Positions 26,623-35,569 of a stretch of DNA of 59,376 bases are shown piece by piece. Source of the DNA: CAJBVG01 sp943371235 (GTDB lineage: Bacteria > Bacteroidota > Bacteroidia > Sphingobacteriales > Sphingobacteriaceae); the NCBI GenBank assembly GCA_943371235.1, contig CALRTZ010000015.1, forward strand, positions 1 through 59,376. Reading direction: 5' to 3'. The number at the start of each line of letters is the position of its first letter. The stretch's first letter is position 1. The notes below the pieces were generated by a model. It was not told where the DNA came from. It ran no database searches and saw only the letters and a list, made by a program, of their open reading frames with translations. The position numbers were made by a program, and so were the translations under genes.

Positions 26623-27478
26623 TAGAAAGGTATATGAGTAATATAGATACTAAAGCCAATATAATTCCGTATGTATTTGTTTTAGTAATTTGTTCTCTAA
26701 AAACAGTAGCAGCAATCATGGAGTTAAATAAAATAATTCCAATGTTATTAATTGCAAATACAAATGAGCTTTCTAAAACATCGCTACTTAAGGCTTTCAT
26801 TAAAAAATAAGTAGAAAAGAAATTGAGTAATCCCAAGCACATTCCACCTATAAAATCTTTAAGTTGAATTTTACTACGTTGAAATAGTTTTTGTACTAAG
26901 CCTATAACTCCAGCAGAACCGAAAATACAAGCAAGTATAACAGAGAAGGGTGCTTGTGCTCCAAAATACTCTTGAGAAACTTTAATGCTAATGTCAACTA
27001 CTCCACTGCCTAAAAATATAAAAATAGGTATTAAGAGTATCTTCCAGGAAAATGCAGTGGTATCATCTTTTCCTTTTTTAGCGCTAAAGTAAATGGCTAT
27101 TAATGCCAATACTATACCAGATATTTTTACAATCCCATAACTCTCATTATAATAAATAATACTAAAAGCTAATGGTATAATAAGCGACATTTTTTGTGCA
27201 ATGGATACAACCATTAATCCACTTGTTTTTACACCATATCCAATTAAATTAAAGGTGCTAATAAACATTAAGCCAAACAGTAAAGTATAAGGAAACCATT
27301 CTGCTTGTAATACATTGGTGCTACTAAACGTATCGAAGCCCATAATAATACCAGAACCGGAGGCAAAAAGGTAATTAATGCTAATGGCATTCGAATTGTT
27401 TACTTCAAATTTCTCAAATACTTTGAAACAAATAATGAGTGAACCCGAAAGAATAATGGAAATTAATATTAATGTCAT
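26612..27478 (-). CDS. EamA/DMT-family transporter
   Basis: This 288-residue integral membrane protein has about ten hydrophobic helices in two similar halves, the layout of the drug/metabolite transporter superfamily. The second half includes GGMCLGLLNFFSTYFLMKAL and ALVSILLIYLSNVI. The substrate is unknown; such carriers move metabolites out of or into the cell. It overlaps ribD by four bases and the IMPACT-family gene by 11 bases. A role with riboflavin precursors is possible by position only. Confidence 0.8.
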   Translation of the reverse strand: MTLILISIILSGSLIICFKVFEKFEVNNSNAISINYLFASGSGIIMGFDTFSSTNVLQAEWFPYTLLFGLMFISTFNLIGYGVKTSGLMVVSIAQKMSLIIPLAFSIIYYNESYGIVKISGIVLALIAIYFSAKKGKDDTTAFSWKILLIPIFIFLGSGVVDISIKVSQEYFGAQAPFSVILACIFGSAGVIGLVQKLFQRSKIQLKDFIGGMCLGLLNFFSTYFLMKALSSDVLESSFVFAINNIGIILFNSMIAATVFREQITKTNTYGIILALVSILLIYLSNVI

Positions 27479-28518
27479 ACACGATGATAAATAAATAGTT
27501 CATCATCTCCTAAATCAATTTTAGAAAAAAGCCTACCTTCAGAAATGGGTGCTTTTATTCCTTGACCTAAATCACTTTTCGATTTAAACATTCGTACCTC
27601 ATCCCATAAGCCAAACTGTACAAATTCATTAATGGTATATGCACCACCTTCAATAATTAACGATTGTATTTCCATTAAATACAATTGAAACAGAATGAAT
27701 TGAGGAACTAATCCGTAAAAATCAATTTGTACAAATTGAATATTACCATCCAATTCTGTTTTATGGTTATTAAAAATGATGGTTTTAGAGTCGGCATTAA
27801 ATATGTTTAACTCTTTGGCTAATTTTAAATCTCTATCAATAATTACACGCACAGGGTTTTTTCCAACCCAATCGCGCACCGTTAAAATGGGATTATCAAC
27901 TTGTACAGTTTTAGTTCCTACCAATATAGCTTGTTCTTCAGAGCGCCATCTATGGTTAAGTTTGCGAGCTTCTGTTCCGCTAATATTACTTCGAGTATTT
28001 TCTGCAATACTTATAAACCCATCTTTAGATTCGGCCCATTTTAAAATTACATATGGTCTTTGAAGTGTATGGTAAGTGAAAAATCTTTTATTTAGTTCGT
28101 AACCTTCTTCTTTTAATACATTGATCGTTACCTCTACACCAGCATTTTTTAAACGATCAATCCCTTTTCCATTTACAGAACCAAACGGATCTATGTTAGA
28201 AATAACTACTTTTGGAATACGATTTTTTATAATAAGATCTGCACAAGGTGGTGTTTTACCTGTGTGCGCGCAAGGTTCGAGATTTACATAAAGTGTAGAT
28301 TTGGCTAATATATTGGCAGCATCCGCAACATTTGTTAATACTTGCTGTATTGCATTTACTTCTGCATGTGCTTTACCATATGCTTCATGGTAGCCTTCGC
28401 CAATAATATTGCCCTCGTATACAATTAGAGCTCCTACCATGGGGTTGGGTTGTACATTGCCCAAACCTTGTTGGGCCAATTCAAAACAACGCCTCATGTA
28501 TAGTTCATCTGTATTCAT
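27475..28518 (-). CDS. ribD: Bifunctional diaminohydroxyphosphoribosylaminopyrimidine deaminase/reductase
   Basis: RibD carries out the second and third steps of riboflavin synthesis. In the 347-residue protein the N-terminal deaminase domain (about 1-145) has the zinc motifs HAEVNAIQ and PCAHTGKTPPCADLI. The C-terminal reductase domain (about 150-347) has RPYVILKWAESKDG, the NADPH-binding region and LIIEGGAYTINEF. Length is normal. No other rib gene is present. It heads a reverse operon with the EamA and IMPACT genes and diverges from prmC with 35 bases between start codons. Confidence 0.94.
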   Translation of the reverse strand: MNTDELYMRRCFELAQQGLGNVQPNPMVGALIVYEGNIIGEGYHEAYGKAHAEVNAIQQVLTNVADAANILAKSTLYVNLEPCAHTGKTPPCADLIIKNRIPKVVISNIDPFGSVNGKGIDRLKNAGVEVTINVLKEEGYELNKRFFTYHTLQRPYVILKWAESKDGFISIAENTRSNISGTEARKLNHRWRSEEQAILVGTKTVQVDNPILTVRDWVGKNPVRVIIDRDLKLAKELNIFNADSKTIIFNNHKTELDGNIQFVQIDFYGLVPQFILFQLYLMEIQSLIIEGGAYTINEFVQFGLWDEVRMFKSKSDLGQGIKAPISEGRLFSKIDLGDDELFIYHRV

Positions 28519-28542
28519 AGCGTAAAAATAAATTAATTATTT

Positions 28543-28550
28543 TAGTTTTG
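28543..28550 (+). promoter_or_regulatory. Candidate prmC promoter -7 element next to the ATG
   Basis: TAGTTTTG matches TAnnTTTG and ends three bases before the ATG at 28554, implying a leaderless transcript if real. No -33 box is apparent. Confidence 0.3.
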
Positions 28551-28553
28551 GAC

Positions 28554-29417
28554 ATGTTTTCAAGAACCAAAACAGTTAGAGAGTCATTTCAACATTTTCA
28601 ACTTCTTATTGGAGCTACTTACGAAGCCGATGAGGCCAGAAGTATTAGTCAGATTGTATTTAAAGAAATATTGGGATATGATACCATCAAACTAATTTTA
28701 AACGAAAATGAACTACTGCCTGCACCTTTGTTTGAGCAGCTTGATCAAGTTGCATATTTATTAAACCAACACAAACCCATACAATACATTTTAGGGTTTG
28801 AAGAGTTTATGGGCATTCAGTTTTATGTAAACGAAAGTGTTTTAATACCTCGTCCCGAAACAGAAGAACTTGTACAATGGATTGTGGAAGATTATAAACA
28901 ACAGAAAAACATAACAATTGCTGATATTGGTACCGGCTCTGGATGCATTGCCATAAGCCTTAAAAAGTTAATACCTCAAGCCTTTGTTCATGCAATTGAT
29001 GTTTCTAAATCGGCATTAGACATTGCCTCTAAAAATGCAATTCATACTCAACAAGAAATTCATTTACATCAATTAAACATTTTGAACGAAGATTTGCCTT
29101 CTAATTTTGATGTATTAGTTAGTAACCCTCCTTATGTTTTAGAAAGCGAGAAAATGCAGATGCGTAAAAATGTATTAGATTTTGAGCCCAGTTTAGCATT
29201 ATTTGTACCCGATGAGGACCCGCTTTTGTTTTACAAACGAATCGTAAAGCTTGCAGAGCAACAATTGAATATTGCTGGAACTTTGTATTTTGAAATTAAC
29301 GAATCATACGCAGCCGATACTCAAAAATTATTTTCAGAAAACAAATGGAATACACCCGAATTACGTAATGATATAAGGGGAAAAGCAAGAATGTTAAAGG
29401 CAATAAAACGAAGCTAA
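28554..29417 (+). CDS. prmC: Peptide chain release factor N5-glutamine methyltransferase
   Basis: PrmC methylates the GGQ glutamine of release factors RF1 and RF2. The start is placed at the ATG at 28554 (287 residues) rather than the TTG six bases earlier. The N-terminal helical domain contains QPIQYILG-like sequence (KPIQYILGFEEF). The catalytic domain has IPRPETEELVQ, motif I ADIGTGSGCIAISL and the NPPY motif in VSNPPYV. Length is normal. No prfA is adjacent. Its stop overlaps that of xerD by four bases. Confidence 0.95.
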   Translation: MFSRTKTVRESFQHFQLLIGATYEADEARSISQIVFKEILGYDTIKLILNENELLPAPLFEQLDQVAYLLNQHKPIQYILGFEEFMGIQFYVNESVLIPRPETEELVQWIVEDYKQQKNITIADIGTGSGCIAISLKKLIPQAFVHAIDVSKSALDIASKNAIHTQQEIHLHQLNILNEDLPSNFDVLVSNPPYVLESEKMQMRKNVLDFEPSLALFVPDEDPLLFYKRIVKLAEQQLNIAGTLYFEINESYAADTQKLFSENKWNTPELRNDIRGKARMLKAIKRS

Positions 29418-30337
29418 ACTTTTACTTTTCTTTTATTTTTAGAGCGAGGATGAAAACTAAAAATCGTTTCTTTTAAATAATTACGATCTAAATGAGTATA
29501 AATTTCGGTTGTAGTAATGGATTCGTGACCAAGCATTTCTTGTACGGCGCGTAAATCTGCACCACCTTCTACTAAATGCGTAGCAAAGGAATGTCGAAAG
29601 GTATGTGGGCTAATACTCTTGCGAATGTTAGCTATTTGTGCAGTTTGTTTAATAATATTAAAAATCATTACTCTTGATAAGCGGCTACCTCTTCGATTTA
29701 AAAACAATAAATCCTCTTCTCCTTTTTTTATCTTAAGGTGCACACGAATGTCGTTTTGGTATATTTTAATATACTTTTTTGCTGAGCTGCCAAGTGGTAC
29801 AAAACGTTCTTTGTTACCTTTACCTGTAACTTTCAAAAAATCTATCTCAAAATAAATATCAGAAATTTTAAGATTCACCAATTCTGTAACACGTAAACCA
29901 CAAGCATATAAGGTTTCTAGTATTGCTTTGTTTCTAACTCCTTCTGGCGTGCTCACATCAATAGAATCGAGCATAATGTTAATCTCGTCTAAACTAAGTG
30001 TATCTGGCAGCTTACGGCCTAATTTTGGGGTATCAACTAGGGCAGAAGGATCTATTTTTAGAATATCCTCCAACATTAAATATTTGTAGTAGGCTTTAAT
30101 TCCTGATAATACCCTGGCTTGCGAACTAGCCGTCATTCCAAGTTCATTTATCCATACCAGAAATTCTTTTATATCTTTGGATTCAACATTTACTGGAGAG
30201 GTATTTTGTTTGATGTAAACAAAGTATTGATGAAGTTTGTCAACATCATGAATATAAGCATCAATAGAATTCTTCGAAAGAGAACGTTCTAACTTTAAAT
30301 ATGATTTAAAACCTTTAATACTTGAAATCCAATCCAT
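29414..30337 (-). CDS. xerD: Tyrosine recombinase XerD
   Basis: XerD resolves chromosome dimers at dif together with XerC. The 307-residue protein has a SAM-like N-terminal domain (about 1-95) and the catalytic residues R149 (CGLRVTEL), K173 (TGKGNKE), H245 and R248 (HTFRHSFATH), H271 and the nucleophile Y280 (EIYTH). Length and placement among housekeeping genes support Xer rather than an element integrase. Its ATG overlaps the ATG of the divergent aroQ by two bases, so each promoter must lie inside the other gene or further away. Confidence 0.92.
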   Translation of the reverse strand: MDWISSIKGFKSYLKLERSLSKNSIDAYIHDVDKLHQYFVYIKQNTSPVNVESKDIKEFLVWINELGMTASSQARVLSGIKAYYKYLMLEDILKIDPSALVDTPKLGRKLPDTLSLDEINIMLDSIDVSTPEGVRNKAILETLYACGLRVTELVNLKISDIYFEIDFLKVTGKGNKERFVPLGSSAKKYIKIYQNDIRVHLKIKKGEEDLLFLNRRGSRLSRVMIFNIIKQTAQIANIRKSISPHTFRHSFATHLVEGGADLRAVQEMLGHESITTTEIYTHLDRNYLKETIFSFHPRSKNKRKVKV

Positions 30338-30758
30338 GTCTACTAAAAAAGTAATGATAATTAATGGGCCTAACCTTAATTTAATAGGTAAACGAGAAAC
30401 GACAATATACGGAGAATTATCGTTCGAAGAATATTTAAATACTGTTAAATTAAAATATACAAACCTAGAAATTCACTATTTTCAATCGAATGATGAAGGG
30501 GAAATAATACAAAAAATTCACTCAGCGAATGAAAACTTTGATGGCATTGTTATAAACCCTGGAGCATATGGTCATACTTCCTTAGCTATAGCAGATGCTG
30601 TAGCAGCCATACAAATTGATTGTATTGAAGTGCATATTTCTAATATATATGCTCGAGAGAATTTCAGGCATTACACTTTAATTAGTGCTAAGTGTAAAGG
30701 GAGCATTAGTGGTTTTGGATTACAATCCTACGAACTAGCCTTGAACTATTTTAACTAA
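30336..30758 (+). CDS. aroQ: 3-dehydroquinate dehydratase, type II
   Basis: AroQ removes water from 3-dehydroquinate in the shikimate pathway and thereby supplies chorismate, the MqnA substrate. The 140-residue protein has the type II motifs INGPNLNLIGKRE (residues 9-21), the active-site tyrosine in YGEL, NPGAYGHTSLAIADA and EVHISNIYARENFRH. Length is normal for the dodecameric type II enzyme. Its start overlaps that of xerD head to head, and its stop overlaps the stop of the convergent glycosyltransferase by four bases, leaving no intergenic DNA on either side. Confidence 0.95.
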   Translation: MSTKKVMIINGPNLNLIGKRETTIYGELSFEEYLNTVKLKYTNLEIHYFQSNDEGEIIQKIHSANENFDGIVINPGAYGHTSLAIADAVAAIQIDCIEVHISNIYARENFRHYTLISAKCKGSISGFGLQSYELALNYFN

Positions 30759-31798
30759 TCAAACTTTTTAGGGTCCAGTTTATTAAATGTTTTTTTACCT
30801 AGTAAAAAATAATCAAATACAATACTTCTGTTATAAATGCCAGTATTATTAGGCGATTTGAAGAGCTTTAATAATTTTTTTCGTTTGTTATGCCAAGTAA
30901 TTTGAGTAATTAAAAAATCGTAATGAGCTCTATTAATTGCAAAAGCATGTTTAAATCTACCAGCTAACACAAACCTAAACCATTGTATTAAATCAAGTAC
31001 ATGTCTTATAAAAATAATGCTAAATGATTTATGTAGAGCAAGGTTTTTTCTTAAGGTAATTAAGCTATTTCTGAAATTTAAATACGTTTTATGAGGATTG
31101 CTTTCATGCAAGGTTGCACCTCCTAAATGGAATACCACAGATGCGTTGCAACTGTATACTTTGTATCCCATGTTTTTTATTCTCCAACACAAATCAATCT
31201 CTTCCATGTGTGCAAAAAAATCAACATCTAAGCCTCCAGATTTGTGGTACACATCAGCTTTTATGAACATTGCAGCACCACTCGCCCAAAATATTTCAGT
31301 GTTTCCATTGTATTGATTTTCGTCCTTTTCAACAGTATCAAAAATTCTGCCTTTGCAAAAAGGATACCCGAATTTATCAATATAACCACCAGCAGCACCG
31401 GCATATTCGAAGTTCTTTTTATCTAAATAACTGAGTATTTTTGGTTGGGCTATGGCAATGTTTTTATTGTTTTCCATCAACTCAATTACCGGTTCTATCC
31501 AGTTCTCGGTTACTTCTACATCAGAATTCAATAAAATATAATAATCTACGTCTTCAATTCTGTTTAATACATTTTGATATCCTTCTGCATATCCACCATT
31601 TATCTCATTTTTTAGTATTTCGAATGTTGGTAAATTAGCTTTCACCCATTCAACTGAGCCATCTGTAGAAGCATTGTCGGCCAATACTAAACGAAGGTTA
31701 GGGTAGCTACTATTGTATACAGAAGGCAAGAATTCTGGTAATAGTTTTTCACCATTATAATTTAATACTACAACTGCAACTCTGGGGAATTTGCTCAT
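30755..31798 (-). CDS. Glycosyltransferase family 2
   Basis: This 347-residue GT-A enzyme begins VAVVVLNYNGEKLLPEFL, with the donor-site ADNASTDGS and the metal motif LLNSDVEVTENWI (DxD-like). Later regions match rhamnosyl-type GT2 proteins: ASGAAMFIKADVY and FFAHMEEIDLCWRIK. It probably adds a sugar to LPS or another surface glycan from a nucleotide sugar. It is the last gene of a reverse envelope operon with an LpxL-like acyltransferase and a GWxTD protein, with a one-base overlap to the former. Confidence 0.9.
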   Translation of the reverse strand: MSKFPRVAVVVLNYNGEKLLPEFLPSVYNSSYPNLRLVLADNASTDGSVEWVKANLPTFEILKNEINGGYAEGYQNVLNRIEDVDYYILLNSDVEVTENWIEPVIELMENNKNIAIAQPKILSYLDKKNFEYAGAAGGYIDKFGYPFCKGRIFDTVEKDENQYNGNTEIFWASGAAMFIKADVYHKSGGLDVDFFAHMEEIDLCWRIKNMGYKVYSCNASVVFHLGGATLHESNPHKTYLNFRNSLITLRKNLALHKSFSIIFIRHVLDLIQWFRFVLAGRFKHAFAINRAHYDFLITQITWHNKRKKLLKLFKSPNNTGIYNRSIVFDYFLLGKKTFNKLDPKKFD

Positions 31799-32703
31799 TA
31801 TAAATTATATTTTAACTTAATTGCTTCAGTTGGCTTGTGTTTCCACCTTCTGTGCGACCATAACCAAAATTCAGGTTTTTCTTTAATTCTATTTTCTAAG
31901 TAGCGTGTATGGAGTTCAGTGATTTCAAACTCTTTCAATTCACTTATATTTTCTGCTAAAATAACAAATTCAAACGCTAAATACCCTCTTTTCACTTGCT
32001 CAATATCCATAAAAGCAACTACGCTGTTAAAATGTTTCGATATTTTTTCAGTACCCATAAATACAGGAGTATCTTGATTTAAAAATTTAGTCCAATAATT
32101 GCTGTCTGAGCTAGACGGTGTTTGATCAGCTATAATGGCTATGCTAAATTGTGTAGCGCTATTTTTTATAAGTGTACGCATGGAGGTTTGCATAGGTAAG
32201 GCTACTATACCATGCCTTGTGCGCATATCATAAAATAGTTTATCGAAAATTTTATTGTGAAGAGGTTTGTATATTCCATAGGTTGTAATGGGAGTATATA
32301 TTGGTAAGGCTTGTGCAAACCATTCCCAATTGTGGTAATGACCAAATACAACACTGATGTTTCTGCCTTCTTTTATTAACTCGTAAAAACGTTCAGAATT
32401 TTTAATTTTTACTCGTTTTTTTATCTCCGCTTCTGTAAAAGAAACAAGTTTAGTAGTTTCTAAAAATACATCGCATAAATGATGGTAGAATTTTTTTTCA
32501 ATTGTTTTGCGTTGCGATTCGTTCAATTCTGGAAACGCATTTTTTAAATTTTGATATACTACTTTTCTTCTATATCCAACTACATGGTAAATTAAAAGGT
32601 AGAAAAAATCACTTAAAAAATAGATGATACTAAATGGTAAATACGAAACTAGGCGTATTAAAAAAACACCTATGTATGAAAAAACACTATTCATTAAAAT
32701 CAA
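31798..32703 (-). CDS. LpxL/HtrB-family lipid A acyltransferase
   Basis: This 301-residue membrane-bound enzyme probably adds a secondary fatty acyl chain to lipid A or a related lipid. The N-terminal hydrophobic region is about residues 10-40. The catalytic motif is FGHYHNWEW (H-x4-E), followed by YKPLHNKIFDKLF and ADQTPSSSDSNYW, which are typical of the family. It overlaps the GWxTD gene upstream by 17 bases and the glycosyltransferase downstream by one base. Together these form an envelope-building operon. Confidence 0.9.
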   Translation of the reverse strand: MILMNSVFSYIGVFLIRLVSYLPFSIIYFLSDFFYLLIYHVVGYRRKVVYQNLKNAFPELNESQRKTIEKKFYHHLCDVFLETTKLVSFTEAEIKKRVKIKNSERFYELIKEGRNISVVFGHYHNWEWFAQALPIYTPITTYGIYKPLHNKIFDKLFYDMRTRHGIVALPMQTSMRTLIKNSATQFSIAIIADQTPSSSDSNYWTKFLNQDTPVFMGTEKISKHFNSVVAFMDIEQVKRGYLAFEFVILAENISELKEFEITELHTRYLENRIKEKPEFWLWSHRRWKHKPTEAIKLKYNL

Positions 32704-34135
32704 GATCTAAACGTTTGCCATAATAGTCGGCATCAGTATTATCATCGTCGTATTTCATCGTTCTTGCCATTATCTTATATTTCCATTGTGGATCATTTCG
32801 TTCGCCAACTAAGTTTGAATGCAATAAAACCATTTCATTTCTGATGTTATCCGGACTAAAGAACACAAATTTACGATTAGAGAATGTTTTTATTTTGAAG
32901 TACTGCCAAATTTCATATGGGTAAGCTTGGTTATCCATATCGTTAAAACGGATGTTATTTGGTGCACCGTATTTCAAAAATATAAAGCCTCGATCAGATG
33001 CATATCCTTTTGTAAATGGTGAACTAAATTTTGCATTTACAATTTTCACTTGTCCTTCATATTCCGCCCATTTAATAGCCGATTCCCCAGGGTGACGTTT
33101 CTCCCAGAAGTATATAAGGTATTGACGCATCAATGTTTCATCGTCATTTGCAAGTAATGTTTTTGTATAATCTAACTCTTGTTGAATAGAAATAGGAGCG
33201 AGGCATTTAATGTTTTCAATCATTTCCTCTTTATTATATTTAGCTGCAAATGAATTGTCGAAAGCAATACCAGAAATTGACGATATATCACCAGAGAGGG
33301 CTTTATTACTACGTTGGAAAAAATTACTTTTAGAAGCAATAATTTCATTGTTTCTATTTCTTAATTCAACTACTACATAATAGCTTCCACTTGGTAAAAG
33401 GGATATATCGAACTCATTTAATAATACTATTACATCCTTTGCTAAAACTTTTTTGTTCTGAGTATAATTACTTAATTTATTACTCCCATTGGCGTTTTGT
33501 AAATAATAGCTAAGTAAATAAGTTTCATTAGCTGTAACCAATTGTGTATTGTATATTTCAGAATAGAAAATTAGTTTGCCAACATTCGTAGGAAGAAAAT
33601 TATTTACAAATGGAATCATTTCTAAACCGTTTCTATTAAATTGTTTGTTAGCGCTTGCTTTCGCATACGATTCTAACAAAATAATATCCGATATAGAAAT
33701 TTTATTTTTTTCGTAATTAATTTCAAAATCTTGCTTTACAACTTCTTTGTTTTTCTCGTTCCCATTATCTACAATTGTTAACTCAAAGTTGTATTTACCA
33801 TTTGGTAGTTTGTATCTTTTTTGATCAATAAAGTTTGAAGCAATATTTGTAGTATCCGTTAATTCAGGACTCAATAAATTAAATTTCTCCGCAGAAATAA
33901 TTCGTTCATCTTGTTTAATTATAAGGGTGATGCCAATACTACCTTGGAATAGATTTTTTTTGTTTTTAGTGTATTCTACAGAATTTCCGTTCACAGAAAT
34001 ATGTGTTTCCAAATAGGGCTCTTGTTCTGGGGTATTAAAAGTGTAATAAGATAGGTATGCTTTTAATTTCTTGGCTTCAGATGTAATTGGTAATACAAAA
34101 ATTGCCAATGTACATATCAATAATATTTTTTTCAT
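32687..34135 (-). CDS. GWxTD domain-containing protein
   Basis: The start is taken at the ATG at 34135 (482 residues), giving the signal sequence MKKILLICTLAIFVLPITSEA; an upstream in-frame ATG adds six residues. The long N-terminal part (about 25-340) has beta-rich repeats, and the C-terminal part carries the GWxTD region, here AIKWAEYEG and GYASDRGFIFLKYGAPN. The family is widespread in Bacteroidota and Acidobacteriota; its function is not established. It heads the reverse envelope operon, so a periplasmic or outer-membrane role is likely. Confidence 0.8.
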   Translation of the reverse strand: MKKILLICTLAIFVLPITSEAKKLKAYLSYYTFNTPEQEPYLETHISVNGNSVEYTKNKKNLFQGSIGITLIIKQDERIISAEKFNLLSPELTDTTNIASNFIDQKRYKLPNGKYNFELTIVDNGNEKNKEVVKQDFEINYEKNKISISDIILLESYAKASANKQFNRNGLEMIPFVNNFLPTNVGKLIFYSEIYNTQLVTANETYLLSYYLQNANGSNKLSNYTQNKKVLAKDVIVLLNEFDISLLPSGSYYVVVELRNRNNEIIASKSNFFQRSNKALSGDISSISGIAFDNSFAAKYNKEEMIENIKCLAPISIQQELDYTKTLLANDDETLMRQYLIYFWEKRHPGESAIKWAEYEGQVKIVNAKFSSPFTKGYASDRGFIFLKYGAPNNIRFNDMDNQAYPYEIWQYFKIKTFSNRKFVFFSPDNIRNEMVLLHSNLVGERNDPQWKYKIMARTMKYDDDNTDADYYGKRLDLDFNE

Positions 34136-34221
34136 GATGATAAAATTAAACAAACTAATGTAAATTTACGCTTTCAAATGATTTTCTACTAATACTAATG
34201 TCTATTTAATGTCAATAATAC

Positions 34222-34788
34222 ATGCATATTAATTACTTGCCTAACATTGCATATTTCCAAGAACTACTAAATAACAAGGAGTTTGTATTTCATTTAAACG
34301 ATATTTATCACCGACAAACTTATAGAAATAGGACTGAAATAGTTGGGCCAAATGGTAAAATGGTGTTGAGTATCCCTACTTTAAAACTAGAGCCAGGTGA
34401 AAGAAATTTCGAAAACATTCGCATATCTTATTCAGAATCGTGGTTAAAACAACATTGGAAGAGCTTTGAGTCGGCTTACAGGCGTTCTGTTTATTTTGAG
34501 TATTACGAAGATAAATTTAAAGAATTATACAAAAAACCAAGTTTTGAGTACTTGTGGGAGTTCAATTTTGAGTTAATTAAATCAGTGTTAAGTGTATTGA
34601 AAATACAAGATCCATTAATTTTGGATAGAGAAAGTAAAATTGAGGATAAAACATACAACTCACTCTATTTCAATAAAGAATATACCCAGGTATTTAGCAG
34701 TAAAATTGCATTTGTAGAGAATTTATCAATAATCGACCTTATTTTCAACACTGGTCCAAATGCAAGAAGTTTCTTAATAATTAGTTAA
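34222..34788 (+). CDS. WbqC family protein
   Basis: The 188-residue protein matches the WbqC-like family. Signatures are HINYLPNIAYFQELL at the N-terminus, YHRQTYRNRTEIVGPNG and LSIPTLK, followed by a SWLKQHWKSFESAYR segment. WbqC genes are found with O-antigen or glycan genes and may act on sugar or nucleotide substrates; the reaction is unknown. It lies divergent from the reverse envelope operon, with 86 bases between starts, and shares that theme. Confidence 0.82.
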   Translation: MHINYLPNIAYFQELLNNKEFVFHLNDIYHRQTYRNRTEIVGPNGKMVLSIPTLKLEPGERNFENIRISYSESWLKQHWKSFESAYRRSVYFEYYEDKFKELYKKPSFEYLWEFNFELIKSVLSVLKIQDPLILDRESKIEDKTYNSLYFNKEYTQVFSSKIAFVENLSIIDLIFNTGPNARSFLIIS

Positions 34789-34810
34789 TACTAAAAAAAC
34801 AAGCATTTTT

Positions 34811-34841
34811 TTTGAATTTTAGACTATATATGTTACTTTTG
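34811..34841 (+). promoter_or_regulatory. Consensus Bacteroidota promoter for the first twin lipoprotein
   Basis: TTTG (34811-34814), exactly 19 bases, then TACTTTTG (34834-34841): a full match to TTTG-N19-TAnnTTTG. The start is expected near 34846, giving a leader of about 35 bases. Confidence 0.8.
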
Positions 34842-34879
34842 CAGTAAATAAAAAATCATTAATCAACCAACAAAAAATT

Positions 34880-35491
34880 ATGAAAAAGAACTTAAAATTA
34901 TTGTTATTAGTAGGTTTAGCAGTTTCAATTGGATTTACTTCATGTACTGATGACGAAGAAGATGTAACTCCTACACCAACTCCAGTAACTTACGGACAAA
35001 TCAATACTTACTCAGCTAAGTTATTAGGTGGTCAAAACAACGTTGCTACAGGTAGTTTCTTCTCAACTTCAACTGGTACAGTAATTGGATCTGTTGATGC
35101 AGGTGCAAGCACTACATTACAAGCTTCAATTGACTTCGCTTATTTCTACGGAACTACAAATGCAGCTTCTATGGGTGCACCTAGTGATGCAACAGTAGCT
35201 ACAGCTCACACTGGTTCTACTACATTACCAAACTGGACAGTTAAAAATTCAACTAAATTTGTTGCAACTACTTTAACTCCAGCTAATTTCATCGCTTCAT
35301 TAAACGATTCATTAGTTAAAACTATTGATACAGCAACTGTATCTGCTACTTTAGTTAATCAATTAACAGTTGGTAAAATCGTAGCATTTAAAACAGTAGG
35401 TGGTAAATATGGTTTATTCCACGTTTCTGCTATCGGTGGTACTACAGGTACTGATAGAGATATCACTATCGACGTTAAAGTTCAGAAATAA
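34880..35491 (+). CDS. Secreted lipoprotein, paralogue 1 of 2
   Basis: This 203-residue protein has a lipoprotein signal with lipobox Cys22 (VSIGFTSCTDD) and an acidic, proline-rich linker (DEEDVTPTPTPV). A beta-rich, Thr/Ala/Ser-rich domain follows, containing YSAKLLGGQNN, PNWTVKNSTKF and the end RDITIDVKVQK. I do not recognise the family. It shares the order and these motifs with the next gene, so they are tandem duplicates. The consensus promoter, uniform T-rich codon choice and strong terminator suggest high expression. It is expected at the outer membrane surface or periplasm. Confidence 0.8.
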   Translation: MKKNLKLLLLVGLAVSIGFTSCTDDEEDVTPTPTPVTYGQINTYSAKLLGGQNNVATGSFFSTSTGTVIGSVDAGASTTLQASIDFAYFYGTTNAASMGAPSDATVATAHTGSTTLPNWTVKNSTKFVATTLTPANFIASLNDSLVKTIDTATVSATLVNQLTVGKIVAFKTVGGKYGLFHVSAIGGTTGTDRDITIDVKVQK

Positions 35492-35513
35492 TATTTTTTT
35501 AAAAAATAATATG

Positions 35514-35544
35514 AAAAGAGCCCTTTTTAGGGCTCTTTTTTTTT
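35514..35544 (+). terminator. Intrinsic terminator between the twin lipoproteins
   Basis: Arms AAAAGAGCCCT (35514-35524) and AGGGCTCTTTT (35529-35539) form an 11-bp perfect stem with a 4-base loop, followed by more T. It separates the first lipoprotein from the second. Confidence 0.92.
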
Positions 35545-35569
35545 ACCTTCGGATTCTAATCTTACAAGT

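Noticed and set aside
29414..30337. Integrase of a mobile element
   Set aside because: Length, motif spacing and housekeeping neighbours fit XerD. No direct-repeat attachment sites or element genes flank it.
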